DNA from: Melastoma dodecandrum | Lineage: Eukaryota > Streptophyta > Magnoliopsida > Myrtales > Melastomataceae | Length of the DNA: 64,000 bases | Direction of reading: 5' to 3' | Assembly: GCA_029817715.1 (NCBI GenBank) | Contig: JARUPY010000605.1 | Coordinates: 1,550,001 to 1,614,000 of the forward strand | Part shown: piece after piece, positions 34,245 to 46,835 of the stretch | Position numbering within the stretch: position 1 is the stretch's first letter | Layout of the letters: the number at the start of each line of letters is the position of its first letter | Translations under genes and position numbers: made by a program | The notes under the pieces: model-generated | What the model was told of the DNA's origin: nothing | Databases searched by the model: none | The model's input: only the letters and a program-made list of their open reading frames with translations

Positions 34245-37200
34245 GGAGAAAGGTCATGCAGTCGCTGATATCCTACAGCGACTTCAGAAGCATGTTAGGA
34301 TGTCTAGGAAAGTAGGATGCCAAATAGGCAACATCAATTTCGAAGCTAGGTCATGTAATAACGTTGACACCGATCTAGGTGGTGTCCAGAGTCGTGAGTC
34401 ACTGATGATGCCATGTGACTCACTCGTAAGTGTCAATTTAGGCGAGGCATCAAGCCCTCGAGTTGTTTTCATCAGTTCTTCAATGAATAAAGAACTTTTC
34501 AATTCTATCAAAGCTACTTTAGAAGAGTTTAAAGACTGTTTCGCTTGGGATTACACTGAGATGCCTGGCCTAGATCGCCGACTTGTGGAACACAAGTTAC
34601 CAATCAAAACGGGATTTAAACCAGTCCAACAGGCGCCGAGGAGAATGACTCATGAAGTCACTCAAGCAGTATTCGAGGAAGTCAAGAAGCTCTTTAAAGC
34701 TGGATATATAAGGACATCGAGGTACACCGAATGGATATCCAGTATAGTTCCTGTCATTAAGAAGAATGGTAAGATTAGAGTTTGCATCGACTTCAGAGAC
34801 TTGAATCGTGCCACTCCGAAGGATGAGTACCCCATGCCTATCGCAGACGACTTAGCAAGACTGCAGGGCACCAAATTATGTCCTTCATGGATGGTTTTTC
34901 AGGATATAACCAAATCTTCCTAGCTGAGGAGGATATCCATAAAACTGCGTTCAGGTGTCCCTTAGGCATTTTCGAATGGGTAGTCATGCCATTCGGACTC
35001 AAAAACGCTGGGGCAACCTATCAACGAGCCATGAACGCTATATTTGATGCCTCGATTAACAAAACAGTCGAAGTATACATAGACGATATAGTGGTCAAGT
35101 CGCAAGACGAGAAGTCACATGTTAATGACCTTAGAAATGCTTTCATTCAAATGAGAAAGCATCAGCTCAAACTAAACCCTCTCAAATGTGCCTTTGGAGT
35201 CAGAGCAGGACATTTCCTAGGGTTCGTAGTCCATCAACGTGGTATAGAAGTCGACCAGAACAAAGTGAATGCCATTCAAAGATTGAACCCTCCGAGTAAT
35301 AAGAAGCAGTTACATGCTTTCTTAGGAAGGATCAATTATCTAAGGCGATTTATTGGCAACATCGCTGGACGGACAGAAGTTTTCTCGACTTTACTAAAGG
35401 CGAAGGGAAAATTTTGTGTGGAGCGACGAACACAAAAAAGCATTTGAAGGCTTAAAGGAGTACTTAATGAAGCCGCCTGTGCTTGCCCCTCCTCGCATAG
35501 GAAAGCCCTATCTGCTTTACGTGGCAACGACTGAATCAGTCATCGGTGCCATGTTAGCCCAAGAGGCGGAGGACAAAACTGAAAGAGCAGTCTACTATTT
35601 GTCAAGACAACTGACTGCTACAGAGAAGCGCTATACAATTAAGGAGAAGTTATGCCTGTCAGTCTTTTATGCTGTTAAGAAGCTGAGACATTATATCGGA
35701 TCCCAAGAGGTTCATGTTATTGCCAAGTCTCCAGTCATAAAATACTTTTTCGAAAGTCCCCTATTGACCGGAAGAATTAGTAAATGGAGCTTGGTCCTAT
35801 CTGCATACGATCTGCGTTTCAAACCTCAACAGTCGGTGAAAGGGCAGGCCTTAGCCGACTTCTTAGTAAACCACGATCCATCTACATTAATCGATCAAGA
35901 GGAATCCCTTGTGGATGTCTGGCAAGCTTGGTTTGATGGATCTTCGACGAAATCCGGCGTAGGTATAGGCCTCCACATACTTTCGCCACTAGGAAAGGAC
36001 GTTCGCCTAGCATATCGTTTGTCGGCGACTCATACAAACAATGCGACTGAATATGAAGCGTTGATCACGCTCTTGAAGGAATTATTAGCCTTGGGAGCCA
36101 GGAAAGCCAGAGTAATGGGAGACTCTCAACTGGTTATTAACCAGATGAACGGCGACTCTCTATGTCAAGAGAAACTCGCACCCTATCATCAAGTCGCTCG
36201 AAGGCTAGTCAGGCTGTTTGAAGCAATTACTTTCCTCTTTGTAGGCCGGGAGGAAAACACAATCGCTAACGACTTAGCCCAAAAGGCTTCAGGATACAAG
36301 GCCAAAAGAGGAAGCGATTGTATCCCAGAAATAGCTTCCCACCTAGCTCCCCAAGGCGATGCGTTCACTCTGGACATAATGACAAGCGATAAAGATTGGA
36401 AGAGGCCAATCACCGACTTCCTCTCCGACCCAACACAAAAGGCGAGCCAAAGAATCAAGACTCAGGCTTTGTCGTACACCCTTATAGATGGGGTACTTTG
36501 TAGAAAGACCAAAGAAGGAGTCCTACTAAGGTGCGTCGACTTAGACGAAGCGACCCTAATTATGTTGGAGACTCACCAGGGTTTATGCGGGTCTCACCAA
36601 TCTGGCACCAAAATGTCTTGGACTATCCAAAGACATGGTTTTTACTGGTCATCAATGCTAAAGAACTGCATAGAAATAGTTAGGGGGTGCCAAGAGTGTC
36701 AAAAACATGGTCCGGTGACAAGGGCCCCAGCGTCCGACTTAGTCTCAGTCATCAAGCATTGGCCATTTAGGACTTGGGCCCTGGATATAATTGGAGAGAT
36801 TCACCCACACTCGAGTAAAGGCGATGCCTACATTCTAGTCGCTACTGACTACTTTACCAAGTGGGTCGAGGCTCAAGTATATAAGAAAATTGACCACAAA
36901 GAGGTGATCGACTTTCTCAGATCTTCCATCATTTATAGATTTGGGATTCCCCAGAATATTGTAGTGGACAATGGCACCGTTTTCAATAATGAAAAGGTGC
37001 GTGAATTCGCTGCTGAGTTCAGCTTTTCAATCACTAATTCGACACCTTATTACCCCCAGTCGAATGGACAAGCTGAAGCTACTAATAAGCTCATAAAGAA
37101 TAACATTCAGAAAATGGTTGGTGCAAATCCAAGAGGATGGCACAAACTATTACAAGACACCTTGTGGGCTCTAAGAGTCACCAAGAGAGACAGCATAAGA

Positions 37201-37635
37201 GAAGCCCCTTTTTCGCTGGTATATGGGCAAGATGTTGTCCTACCTATTGAAATTCGATACAAGTCGCTCAGGGTAGCTCATCCTGACTTGCAAGACGAGG
37301 CAATGTACCTCGCTTTAGAAGAATTGGAGAAGAAACGACTCGACGTAATAGACCGACTCGAGGTACATAAGCAAAGAATTGCTAGGCACTATAATAAAAA
37401 GGTTGTCCATAAGCGCTTCAAAGTGGGCGACTTAGTATGGAAGATGGTCCTACCTCTTAAATCGAAGGACCAAGTCCTGGGTAAGTGGTCTCCTAATTGG
37501 GAGGGTCCATATGAAGTGTGCGAGACATACTCATCTAATACGTATCGACTTATGACCAGAGAAGGGGATAGACATCCATTGAAGGTCAATGGTAAATATC
37601 TTAAATCCTACCGCGCGACTATCATAAAATCCTAA
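34234..37635 (+). pseudogene. RE2 pol with two frameshifts
   Basis: Same domain order as RE1 pol: RT (YIDDIVVKS), RNase H, second RNase H (MGDSQLVINQMN), and integrase (HHCC plus DDE residues). By comparison with RE1, a net loss of 4 bp near 34853-34863 shifts the frame early in RT, just after the MPIADDL block, and a 1-bp gain in the A/T run near 35408 shifts it again before RNase H. The last piece (35416-37635) is open and contains complete RNase H and integrase domains. The C-terminus is about 18 residues shorter than in RE1. Confidence 0.9.
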
Positions 37636-37808
37636 GACAAAAGACTCCATTAATTTGGGAAGCGCTTAATTCCTAAGAAAATCGCGCTAGGCTTCAGTAA
37701 CGCTGTTTGGAAGAGTGAATTTAGCGTAGTGGGCAGAAATTCATTCGAGACACAAGATACTTGAGTTGTTCAGTAAAGCAAAAACAATGGAATTGCATTG
37801 TTCTTTGG

Positions 37809-40800
37809 TTACAAATCTAGTTTCCATAACCCGCCAACTTCTCTGAAATCGAGGACAAGGGATTTACGAGCTCGTCGCTTCGCGTTCATTTTGTTTCGCT
37901 GGGCATAAAGGTCGACGACCTTTTCTCTATCCTTCCCAGCGTTGGCCTCCAGCTCCTCGATTTCTTGAGTATTGATCGACGCAAGCTGCCGAGTGAGGTC
38001 ATTCTTGAGGTTCGTGTAGAACTCTATCTGTCTCTCTGCCTCGGTCAGCTTCTCTTGCACATCGACCAAACGTTGGCGGGCGTCCTGTGCAGCTTTAGAG
38101 GCCTGCCCTCGAGCTTCATTGATCGACTGAATCTTCGAGTCAGTCAAATCGTAGGTGAGCAGGTCGGCGTAGTAATCCCTCCAGCGGGTCCAGTACGTCG
38201 ACCTGAAGCTCTTGCAGGCCCCCAGTATTTCGTCCGTGACCCGAGGGGATGTCTCGATCCCCTTCAACAGCTTCTGCATCCTCCTAAATTCATCGACGCT
38301 TAGGGGGTCAATGAGCAGAAGTTGGCAAAATTCTTCAATATCCTGGTGAAGCTTCACCCATGGGTCGCTAGTCGAGGTCGCTGCAGCAGGACCCTGCAGA
38401 ATAAGAAATGAAATGTTGCTAAGACACAATATCCCGAAAAGTCGACACCTTCATGCAATCGAATACTTACCTCTGAAGGTAGTAAATCCTCAGAACTTTC
38501 GCCCGAAGAAGTGGAGGGAGTAGGAACCTTCTTGCGACCAGCAGTCATCTTCACTCTCTTCGGACGAGCCTGTGAAGTGTCGCGGTTAGAATCGCGATAA
38601 CAACGCCATGCCTCGTGTGAAAGAAGAACACATACCATTGGTGGTGCAGGAGTGGGGACTGAAGAAGAAGGAACGCCTTGTTCTTCCTCCTCTCGCATCG
38701 ACTGAGGTGGTGCCCCCTCTCGCGTCGACCGAATTGAAGGATCGACTAGAACCATAGCGGTTCCTTCTTGTAGCAAGACTTCAGGAGCCTGCTCTTCCTA
38801 GAGTAGAGTGTAATAAAACCAAAGTTCATATATGAACTAGAGTAATAAATCTCAGCAGGGAGCTCACCTCGGCGATCGAAGCCGTTGCACCTGTCTCGAA
38901 CACAACTGGAGTAGGCTGGTCACCACCTCCGGTTGACGCTTCGCCCTAGGCAATATAGTGCGGGTTAGATACAGAAGCTCAACATGAACTAGAATCAGTA
39001 GAGTCATACCTCTGTAGTCGCTCCTCGAGCGATATCGACCGTCGCTAAGGTCGCAGGCACCGCAGCAGATGATGAACTCACTACCGGTGATCTGAGTGGG
39101 GCCACCGCTGCTGGCGACCTCGAAGAAGAAGTCGCCGCTACGGTAGTCGGCGACTTGGGAAGAGGAGCCGCCACTGAAGATGATACCTTCACCAGTCTCC
39201 TCCTCTGGGATAGAGGCATCTCCTCAAGATCTCCTTCCTCGGCCGCCTTGCGCTTTGGAGCGCTTTTAGGTCGAGCCTTAGAGGGATCACCTGCGGCTGT
39301 TTCCCTGGAGCTCGCCACCTTAGCTTTCCCCTTGCTAGTCGACTTGAGTCTAGAAGGAGCAGGGGCAAGGGGAGCTTTAGGCTTGGATTTTCCAGAGCCC
39401 TGAGGCATCATTGATCCTGAAAAGGAGAAAGCTCACGATTAATACTAAGAACCCAATACTCTTAAAGTAAAGCTACGTCTTTACCTTTTGCTTTGATATG
39501 CGCGTCGCCTATGTAAAAATCAGGCTCCTTGGAGACCTCCAAGAAATGCATCAAAGCCCGCAGCTCTTCATAGGTAGTCGACCACAGCACAGTGAAGAAC
39601 TGTGTGGCAAAACAGGCAGAAGTATCAGATGGGAATTCCATCTGGGAAAGCTGCGCCTTGCTGTTGAGCAAGTCGAGGGTCTTCGGGGCGATCGGCTTGC
39701 ACCCAATTCTCTTCATCCTGTCCCCGCACAAGCCACCGGTAGGGTCGGCAAGTGGAACTGCTACACCCTGAATGAACCCAAACTGCCTTGCACACAGCTG
39801 AGGGTTATAGACTTCAAAGGTCAGGTAGCCGTCAAAGATAACTGGTAGGTCCCTGCGGGTCAATACCCCATTCCAGAAGCCACGAGCAGCTTGAAGATTA
39901 ATTTCCTGAGCAAATGTCTTGCCGCCTGGAAAGGGTGCCCAGTTGCGTCGATCTACCCTGCCGAAGTCGACGATGTGCTTCATGTGGCCAGTGATCGATG
40001 TCATAAGCCATTGATCCTTCCGCTGGCAGCACTGATCCAAGATGGTCTCCCCATAATAGGCAGATTCGAGGGGCGAAGAAGGGCCCTTGAACCCAGTCAA
40101 TCCTGGCATCCACATAGCCGACCAGAGGTGAACTAACCAGAGCAACCCTCCTGCTGGATGTTTTGGAAATGGCTTGATCTGAGTCGTCGCTCTGTCCAGA
40201 TCATGGTAAAGAAGACCCAAAATGAAGGGGCCCCAAGAGATTTCTTCATTGGTCTCCCTCAGAAAGTTGGCCACTGCGTAAGAAGTGTGGCTGACCTTCT
40301 TCCCAGGGAAGCAATAAACAAACTTGCTTAACCAGGTGCTGAGAAACTCGACCTCTTCCCGGGCGCCAAAACCTTCGGTCGACAACTTCTCATCTGGCTC
40401 TTTGCCTGCTGAGGCCATTTTTAAGTGCCTGTTCACCACCTCCATGTACTGAAGGGCGCCCTTGGGATTAATATCACCTGCCTGAGAGTATTGTCGAACA
40501 GGGAGGCCATTGATTTTGCACCTGGTCAAAATCTTCACATCTGCCAATGTAACAGACATGGGACCCTCCGGGAAATAGAAGCAATTGACAGCAGAATTCC
40601 AGAAAGGCAGCATGGCCGAGCAAACTCTAGGATCACAGTTCTTGTCTGCCACGGACATTCTAAAGAACCTCAGGATCTTCTGATTCCTAAACCTCTCTGT
40701 GAAGTGCTCCTCCCACATCTCGAGCCATTCCACCATCTCAGATTTAGATGCAGAAGGAAAACACAGGAAGGATCCCTGACCTTCCCAGTTGAGGGGATCG

Positions 40801-40991
40801 ACGAAGTTGGGATGGCAAATCGGGATGGGCTTCTCAGTGACGAGATAGTTGAGCGGCACCGTCCCCGGGAAAAAATGCTCCGGCAGGATAGGTCCGAGAG
40901 TGACGCCCGATCCCTGATCCTCCGCGACCGGAACGGGTCCGGTTGGCCCCGCACGCAGATTATGAAGCTCGAAAGCCTTAAAAGTCGACAT
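37809..40991 (-). CDS. RE2 antisense gene: plant mobile domain plus coiled-coil protein
   Basis: Spliced minus-strand gene lying wholly within the retrotransposon, between pol and the 3' LTR. Six exons: 40991-39485, 39416-39010, 38945-38868, 38797-38636, 38569-38471 and 38393-37809. All have GT-AG borders and phases sum to one open frame of 945 codons. Exon 1 (502 residues) carries the plant mobile domain similarity: the FPEGPMSVTLADVKILT block near residue 175 and the HPAGGLLWLVHLWSAMW block near 310. Exon 2 is Ser/Ala/Pro/Lys-rich with likely nuclear-localisation patches (PKRKA, QRRRLVK). Exon 5 adds RPKRVK and a Ser/acidic patch. Exon 6 forms a long coiled coil (DVQEKLTEAERQIEF, ASINTQEIEELEA) ending WKLDL. 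PMD proteins of host genomes (MAIN/MAIL1 type) act in silencing and genome stability, and PMD frames are known in plant transposons. The role here is unknown. A TATA box lies at 41127-41134. Confidence 0.82.
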
Positions 40992-41126
40992 CTTTTTAAG
41001 GATCGGAAGAGTTTTGAGGAGGGAGACGAAGAGTTTTTCTGGGAAGCGAGGGTTTCTGGTTTCTTGGAGAAGATGGAGAAGTGTTGAGCAAGGAAGAAAA
41101 GTGCGGGAAAAGGACGATGACTCTCC

Positions 41127-41134
41127 TTTATATA
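41127..41134 (-). promoter_or_regulatory. Candidate TATA box of the RE2 antisense gene
   Basis: Minus-strand TATATAAAGGAGAG, about 136 bp upstream of ATG 40991 and only about 40 bp from the polypurine tract. The position is conserved in RE1, which supports an internal antisense promoter separate from the LTR promoter. Confidence 0.55.
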
Positions 41135-41174
41135 GGGTATGATTTCTGCTGAGTCGGCATAGCCAACCCAGCAT

Positions 41175-41188
41175 AAAAGGGGGGCTTA
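41175..41188 (+). other. RE2 polypurine tract
   Basis: AAAAGGGGGGCTTA ends at the first base before the 3' LTR. Confidence 0.8.
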
Positions 41189-42227
41189 TGTTGACATGGC
41201 AATTAATTTTGGGCATGGGTTTAGAACAGAAACCCAGTAATCCCTCAAGTCACGCTCCGAGTCGGCCCAAGATGTAGTCGTCTAGGCCGACTCACGACGA
41301 AGTCGACTAGGTCGATTTATGACGAAGTCGACTAAGTCGACTTATGAACGGGATCGACTAGGTCGACTCACGACGAAGGAATATGGTGATCAAAGCCAAT
41401 CAAGATGACTCAATAGTAGCTAGGTCTACTAGTAGGGTCAAGTCGACGGAATCCCGGATAAGTCGACCAAGTCGATCGTAGTCCGTACAGATCAGTCAAG
41501 TCGACGAGGTTGAAATAAATTTATTCATTTTCAATCACGTTTGTTAAAGATCGTAACTGATCTTAAATATCCAGGAACGTGATCCCATATATCAAGGGGG
41601 TTGTTGAGACACTCCCACGACATTAGGGATCACGATCTATAACACGATCTGTAAAAAGATCTATCTGTTACGCGTTAATCGCGTACAAGTCCTCTATAAA
41701 TAGCAGAGGGATTTTTCAAGACAGGACACGAATACACACAGCCAAAAACTCTGAAGTTTGTTCGTCAACCTTAGGAATTAGATGCCCCGACCCGGCTTAT
41801 AGGTTAATTACCCTTCCACCAGCAGAGTGAGCTCGTAGGGCCTTTGCCGTCAATCCTCCGCCAGCGACACCACCGACGAAGTGAGCTCGTAGGGCCTTCG
41901 TCACAACTCTCCACCAGCGACCACCCCCGACGAAGCGAGCTTCCAAGGCCTTCGTCACGATCTTCCGCCAGCAACCACCACAGACGGAGCGAGCTTCCAA
42001 GGCCTTCGTCACGCGTTCTCCGCCGCTACAAGATCCCACATCGTCACCAACGTTTCCCTTTTTCCCTATCACTGGCTGTAAGCCCCTTTACCTTTAATTC
42101 TCTAAAGATTGTAAGACTTACATTATTTCTGTATAAAGTTAGTGCATTTTCTTACTGGCGACCGCAATACAACTACTGTGAGTCCATTGCCAAATATTTC
42201 CGACGTGATCCGTTCCGTGCGCGAACA
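41189..42227 (+). repeat. RE2 3' LTR
   Basis: 1039 bp and nearly identical to 29181-30218. U3 repeats at about 41276-41376, palindrome at 41669-41685, TATA box at 41695-41703, and four 54-bp units at about 41826-42018. Confidence 0.93.
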
Positions 42228-42232
42228 GTTAC
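42228..42232 (+). repeat. Target site duplication of RE2, right copy (GTTAC)
   Basis: Exact match to 29176-29180. Confidence 0.93.
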
Positions 42233-45200
42233 TTATGTAAAATATGTCTTTTTTGGCGAGGTAAGTGTCCATGACGTAGAAAATGTCTTACCAATATTTT
42301 TGCTGTGACATACCTACTTTCCCAATTTACTTAAATAGAAATAAATGATATGATCCATGTTGGTTCTCTTGTTATGACGTGATAGGATAAGTCATTCTCT
42401 TTGAATTGTTTTTTCCTTTCCGGAAGGACTGTTGATATAATGGGTAGTATTCATGAGTTAGTCTTGTCTATCTGCCGCATATTTAGGGAGGAGTAGTTTG
42501 TAAGTTAATCCCTCTTACTTCTTATCCTGTTATTGTTTATGTTTCCTTTTCATTGCCTATAAAAGATGATGTGTAGCCTACTGAGAACAGAAACAATCTG
42601 CTGCCCCCGTTCTATGTTCAATGTTCTTGCATATGAGTTTGAGAATTTCTCTGTTGTTGATATAATGAGTTGCTCCTTTGGTCATCATCTGGTTGGGTGC
42701 ACATTGCATAGTTGTTTCCACATACAATTTTCCATAGTGTGATTCATCCCATTATCGAGGCATTCATTGAAGCTGGTCACTCTTTTATGATGTGATGCAT
42801 CCCTGATGCTATTGCTTTGTGCTATTGTGATTGCACCGGTTGGATACGCTGGTGTTGGGGGGGTGCCTAGATACTTGGTAGGCACGTGGACATGGTCACC
42901 TCTGCCGGAAACATTCTTAGGTGGTGTTTTTTAATCTCTCTCTCTCTCTGTCATTCTAATAATGTGCTAGAAGAAGAGCACACACATCGTACTATAATGG
43001 CTAACTGGACTTCCATGGCTTCACCTCGAGGCGGAAAGAGCTGCTTACATGACGGAACCCTTGCCTTTTAAGCAACCAATAGTACCGTTCTAACATGGGA
43101 GCTGAGTGGACAACCGAGGAGGAAAGTGCACCACCAATAGCAGCCCTCTCCCACTGTTTAGTCTTGGGTACGGTGTGGGTTCTAGGTGATTGTAGCTGCT
43201 GTTACTTCATCATGTTTACAAACCAATGCCAATGGTCCGAATTGGAGGAAGTCAACGGCCACCTCTGATAAGGTGTTCTCTTGTTCAGCCAATCGGCGAT
43301 CTCCTTTCCAATCAAATGGGCCATATACAAGGGGGGCTTGGCTTTCGTCTCCGCCAATGATCATGCGACAACGGAACCCACCAGTGTCCCTTCCAAACAG
43401 GCAAAGCCATTGACCCCAGAAACAGTCCGCTATGAGATCGCACTAATATACCCGAATGGAACCCAGGAAATGTTTTTTTTTAAAAAAAAAAGAGAGAAAG
43501 GACAGTCAGTCGCTAGATTCTCTCAGCCTTGGAAGGGTAGGGGCTCTCTCTCTCGTGGGAATGGCAGTACAAAAACTCTGAAGGACTGGAGGACAGGAAC
43601 ATTGGGTGCAAACAAAACAGTCAAGTCACTCTTGCTTTCATTTGTTTGAGCCTGGGCAAAGATGGTACATTTACTTTTTTTGGGTCTCCAGTTGCTGCCC
43701 CGACCCCACCCTCCTCCAGACCTCTCTATCTCTCTCTCTCTCTCTCAGCCAGGGAGGGGAGGGGGGGCGCTCTTTCTTTTGGGAAAAATCCAGAATCAAA
43801 TCAGACTGAGATCATCCCTGCTCCCCATTGCTAAACGACTTTGTTGTGTCCCAACGATTGTCCATCCATCCAGACCCACCAACAACTAATGGTTGTGGAC
43901 ACGTGAAAAGGTTTTCCCTTCCCTTTCCTTTTTTCTTTAATGATTTTGATTCTCTTTTGCTTTCCCCTCATCATCTTATAGTAGTAGTGGATAACAAGAA
44001 TACTACACAGAGGAATGCGACTGTTTGGGGTTTACTTGTCCTCAAAATTTGAGGATTCCCCTTTACAGAACAGTGGTCTTAAAAAGAAGATCCAACCTTC
44101 TTTGCCGGCTCCATCTATTAATGGTCATGAACCATAAACCCTAAACGCTGTCGTAAGAAACACTCCCCTCCTTCTCCTCCTCCTTCTTCTTCCTCCCTAC
44201 CTAAACTCTTCTTCATATTATGAGGATGATAACAACAGTAGTACATCAATTTGAGTTCTTTGCATAATTGTGACAACTCCTCCATCATGTTAGTTGCCTC
44301 CCCTGATGGACCTTCTTTGTCCCCCCCTCCCCCTCTTTCCATCTTGTCCATCAACTATTCTGTCGTTTACTCCCCACCGAACTTGTCTTTTGAAAACGAT
44401 ATCATCATCATCTTTATTATTAATTTACAAGTAGAATGATATGGCTTGAGTCCACTTCAATGGCAACTTTGATTTGGGGGCGGGACTTTGAAGAGAGAAT
44501 ATTGGAGGGGGGGAGGGGGTGGCCTTGATAATGGTTTACATTGAGGATTTGAACCCAGAAAGAACAAAAACCACTTCCTCCCTCTAAGATGATTTTATCA
44601 GCAGTAATCCCACAAGATCTTGTCGGGTTTTGTTGGTAAACCAAATTTTACTGTAATTTTCTTTTTAAAAAAAATTACTTGGGGGTCGGGGTCAGGTCCA
44701 GTGCATGATCTGCCCCTTATCTTTTTGAACAGAGGGATAGCCAAAAGCATCAATTTGCTTGGAAGGGGGGGGATCAGATGTGTCTCTCACCACCTCCACC
44801 CCCAATAATTTACTCACTCTGTGCTCTCTCATTCGTCTCCCATTTCCACAACTCAAAACACGTATAGTCCAGTCCAATGATTCCATTGGTGTATCATTTC
44901 AAAGGGGAGAAACTGTTGTTCGTTTCCCTCACACGTCCAAATAGGGGAGGATCATATCACAGACGGTATTATTCCCCTTCCCCTCCCTTACATCTAAAAT
45001 CTTCACAAGACAAAGCTTTGATCAGTCGCTAGTCGTGTCTTGTCCAATCTCTTTCTTTTTGGGCAGACAACCTGCTTAAGCATCAAGCAATGTGTTCTTT
45101 TTATTCATATCTTAAGAACTTAGTTACAGCTCATGCACCTTCCTTTGTTTCCTTAGCCCTGATGTGATTACACGGAGGTGGGGGAGATAGTCTTGTTTTG

Positions 45201-46738
45201 GGGGTAGACAATGAGATGCTCGAACCGAGTGCAACCAACCACTAATAACCATACCCCATTCATGCCATGCTTTTTTACTTAGAAAGTCCTCTTTTTTTTT
45301 CCTGGTGACTATACTTACACAGGAATGGCAGCTTATAGTGGTTCTTTAGAATGAAAAGGGTCGTCGGTGACACCGAGGGAAGAGGATGAAGACGACGACA
45401 CGAGCAGCTGCCAAAATGTGGAGCCACTGGATGGGGATGGATTAGAGTTCAAAGCAAAGATATGGTCCTACTGAGAAATTATGGTCGTAGATTTTCTTAA
45501 AGACAGAATTGGTCCGGTGGTGGGTGCCGGGGGGGAGTCATCATCCAAGGGATGGAAATTGCTTCGCTTCCTTCCTGCAATTGAATTGCATGCAAACAGT
45601 CTTTTACCACACAGCCGCTCCCTTTAATCATTTGATACCCTTTAATAGTACTCAACTCACTCGACTCGTTCATTCAAGGTGGTGGTGGTGGGGGAGTCAG
45701 TGCAATGCTTTGTCAATCTGTAGAGAACAGAAGCAGAGAGGGATTCTTCTAGTTTTAAAAACTTCCTTTTATGTGTTTCGTTTCTCATCTGTTACTCTAG
45801 AACTGGGGAGGCAATATCACTTGGGAGATATGTACCTCCATGCATCCATTCTCTGGTAAGAAAAAGAAAAGAGGAGTCCTAAATGACCACCCACCCACCC
45901 ACCCCACCTGACCTGACCCCACCCTTCCCCTCCTTTTCGTTCTTGGCTTCTTCCATAATTCAGCAAAAAAGGAAGAAAGCTTTCCCCACCCATTTTTATT
46001 TCTCCCATCCCTTATGCCTTGTTTTAGGAAAAAAGGTGAAATTCTAATTCTGTCTTTGCTTTTCTTAGTGGCGATGAATTAATTAGGCACCGTTGTTCTT
46101 TCTTTTGCTGAGTTTGACATTAATCCCCAGCCAACTTCGCAGACCGGGGTCAATGCTCGTCGTCTGCAGAGCCGGGACTAATGAATGGACTTCGCCGGTC
46201 GCCCGAGGGGACACGACACAGGTCCGGGTCCATATCTAGTGGTCAAACCCGCTCAACAACAACAACAACACAGACAGAGAGACAGAAAGAGAGAACGATC
46301 TGGTCCTCCCAAAATCACCCGGACACAATCCACCAGATGCCCTTAATCACCACTAATAATTCTAACGCTTCCTTTAAATCTTATCCCGTGGATGGATCTA
46401 ATTCCCCCACTCACATTTGTTTATCTTTTCTTTTTTTTTTTACCATCTCTATTGAAGGCCAATTCTGTGTGCATTATCACAATCCCCCCCCCAAACACAC
46501 ACACCTTGTCACAAAACCGCCAGCAGTCCAAAATTTGGACCTACTTCTGTCTGTTCGAGTTTGTGATGACAAAAGTCTCACTTGGTTCTCCTTTTGTTTT
46601 GTTTCATCCCCCGGTGTATAGCAAATGAACTGCACACGACCCCGTTTGAGATTCTGAACGTCCCTGATTGGACATCCCTTGTCTTTGTTCTTTCTCACAC
46701 CCACACGCACTCAATAAACAGACAAGGGAAAGTAGGGG

Positions 46739-46788
46739 CATTTACTACCAAATGCCCCCTCACAACAGTTGGCATTTGGTAGTAAATG
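46739..46788. promoter_or_regulatory. Perfect 18-bp inverted repeat upstream of the GA20-oxidase TATA box
   Basis: Left arm CATTTACTACCAAATGCC (46739-46756), a 14-nt loop, and an exactly complementary right arm (46771-46788). It ends 39 bp before the TATA box. It could be a hairpin, a protein-binding palindrome or the remnant of a small inverted-repeat element. Confidence 0.6.
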
Positions 46789-46827
46789 TATGCAATGCAA
46801 GAACACCCCCACCCACCCAAACGCCTC

Positions 46828-46835
46828 TATATAAG
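46828..46835 (+). promoter_or_regulatory. GA20-oxidase TATA box
   Basis: TATATAAG about 160 bp upstream of the ATG at 46997, the best core-promoter candidate for this gene. Confidence 0.6.

Larger units (their letters stand above)
29181..42227 (+). mobile_element. RE2: Ty3/gypsy Tat-lineage LTR retrotransposon with antisense PMD gene
   Basis: A 13.0-kb element of the same family, orientation and layout as RE1: 5' LTR, primer-binding site, gag-protease, pol, antisense PMD gene, polypurine tract, 3' LTR. Its LTRs (1038 and 1039 bp) are almost identical by eye, which suggests a more recent insertion than RE1. Gag-protease and the antisense gene are open. Pol has two frameshifts. Coding sequences are clearly homologous to RE1 but differ throughout, so the two are separate family members and not a local duplication. 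Separate target duplications (AACAT, GTTAC) show two independent insertions. Confidence 0.94.

Noticed and set aside
40992..41216. 75-residue N-terminal extension of the RE2 antisense protein
   Set aside because: It reads through the TATA box and polypurine tract and starts in the LTR, and RE1 has no matching frame. The start at 40991 is better.
43182..43500. Frames on both strands that at first looked like an organelle-derived gene fragment
   Set aside because: No motif could be tied to a plastid or mitochondrial gene, and the frames end in homopolymer runs.
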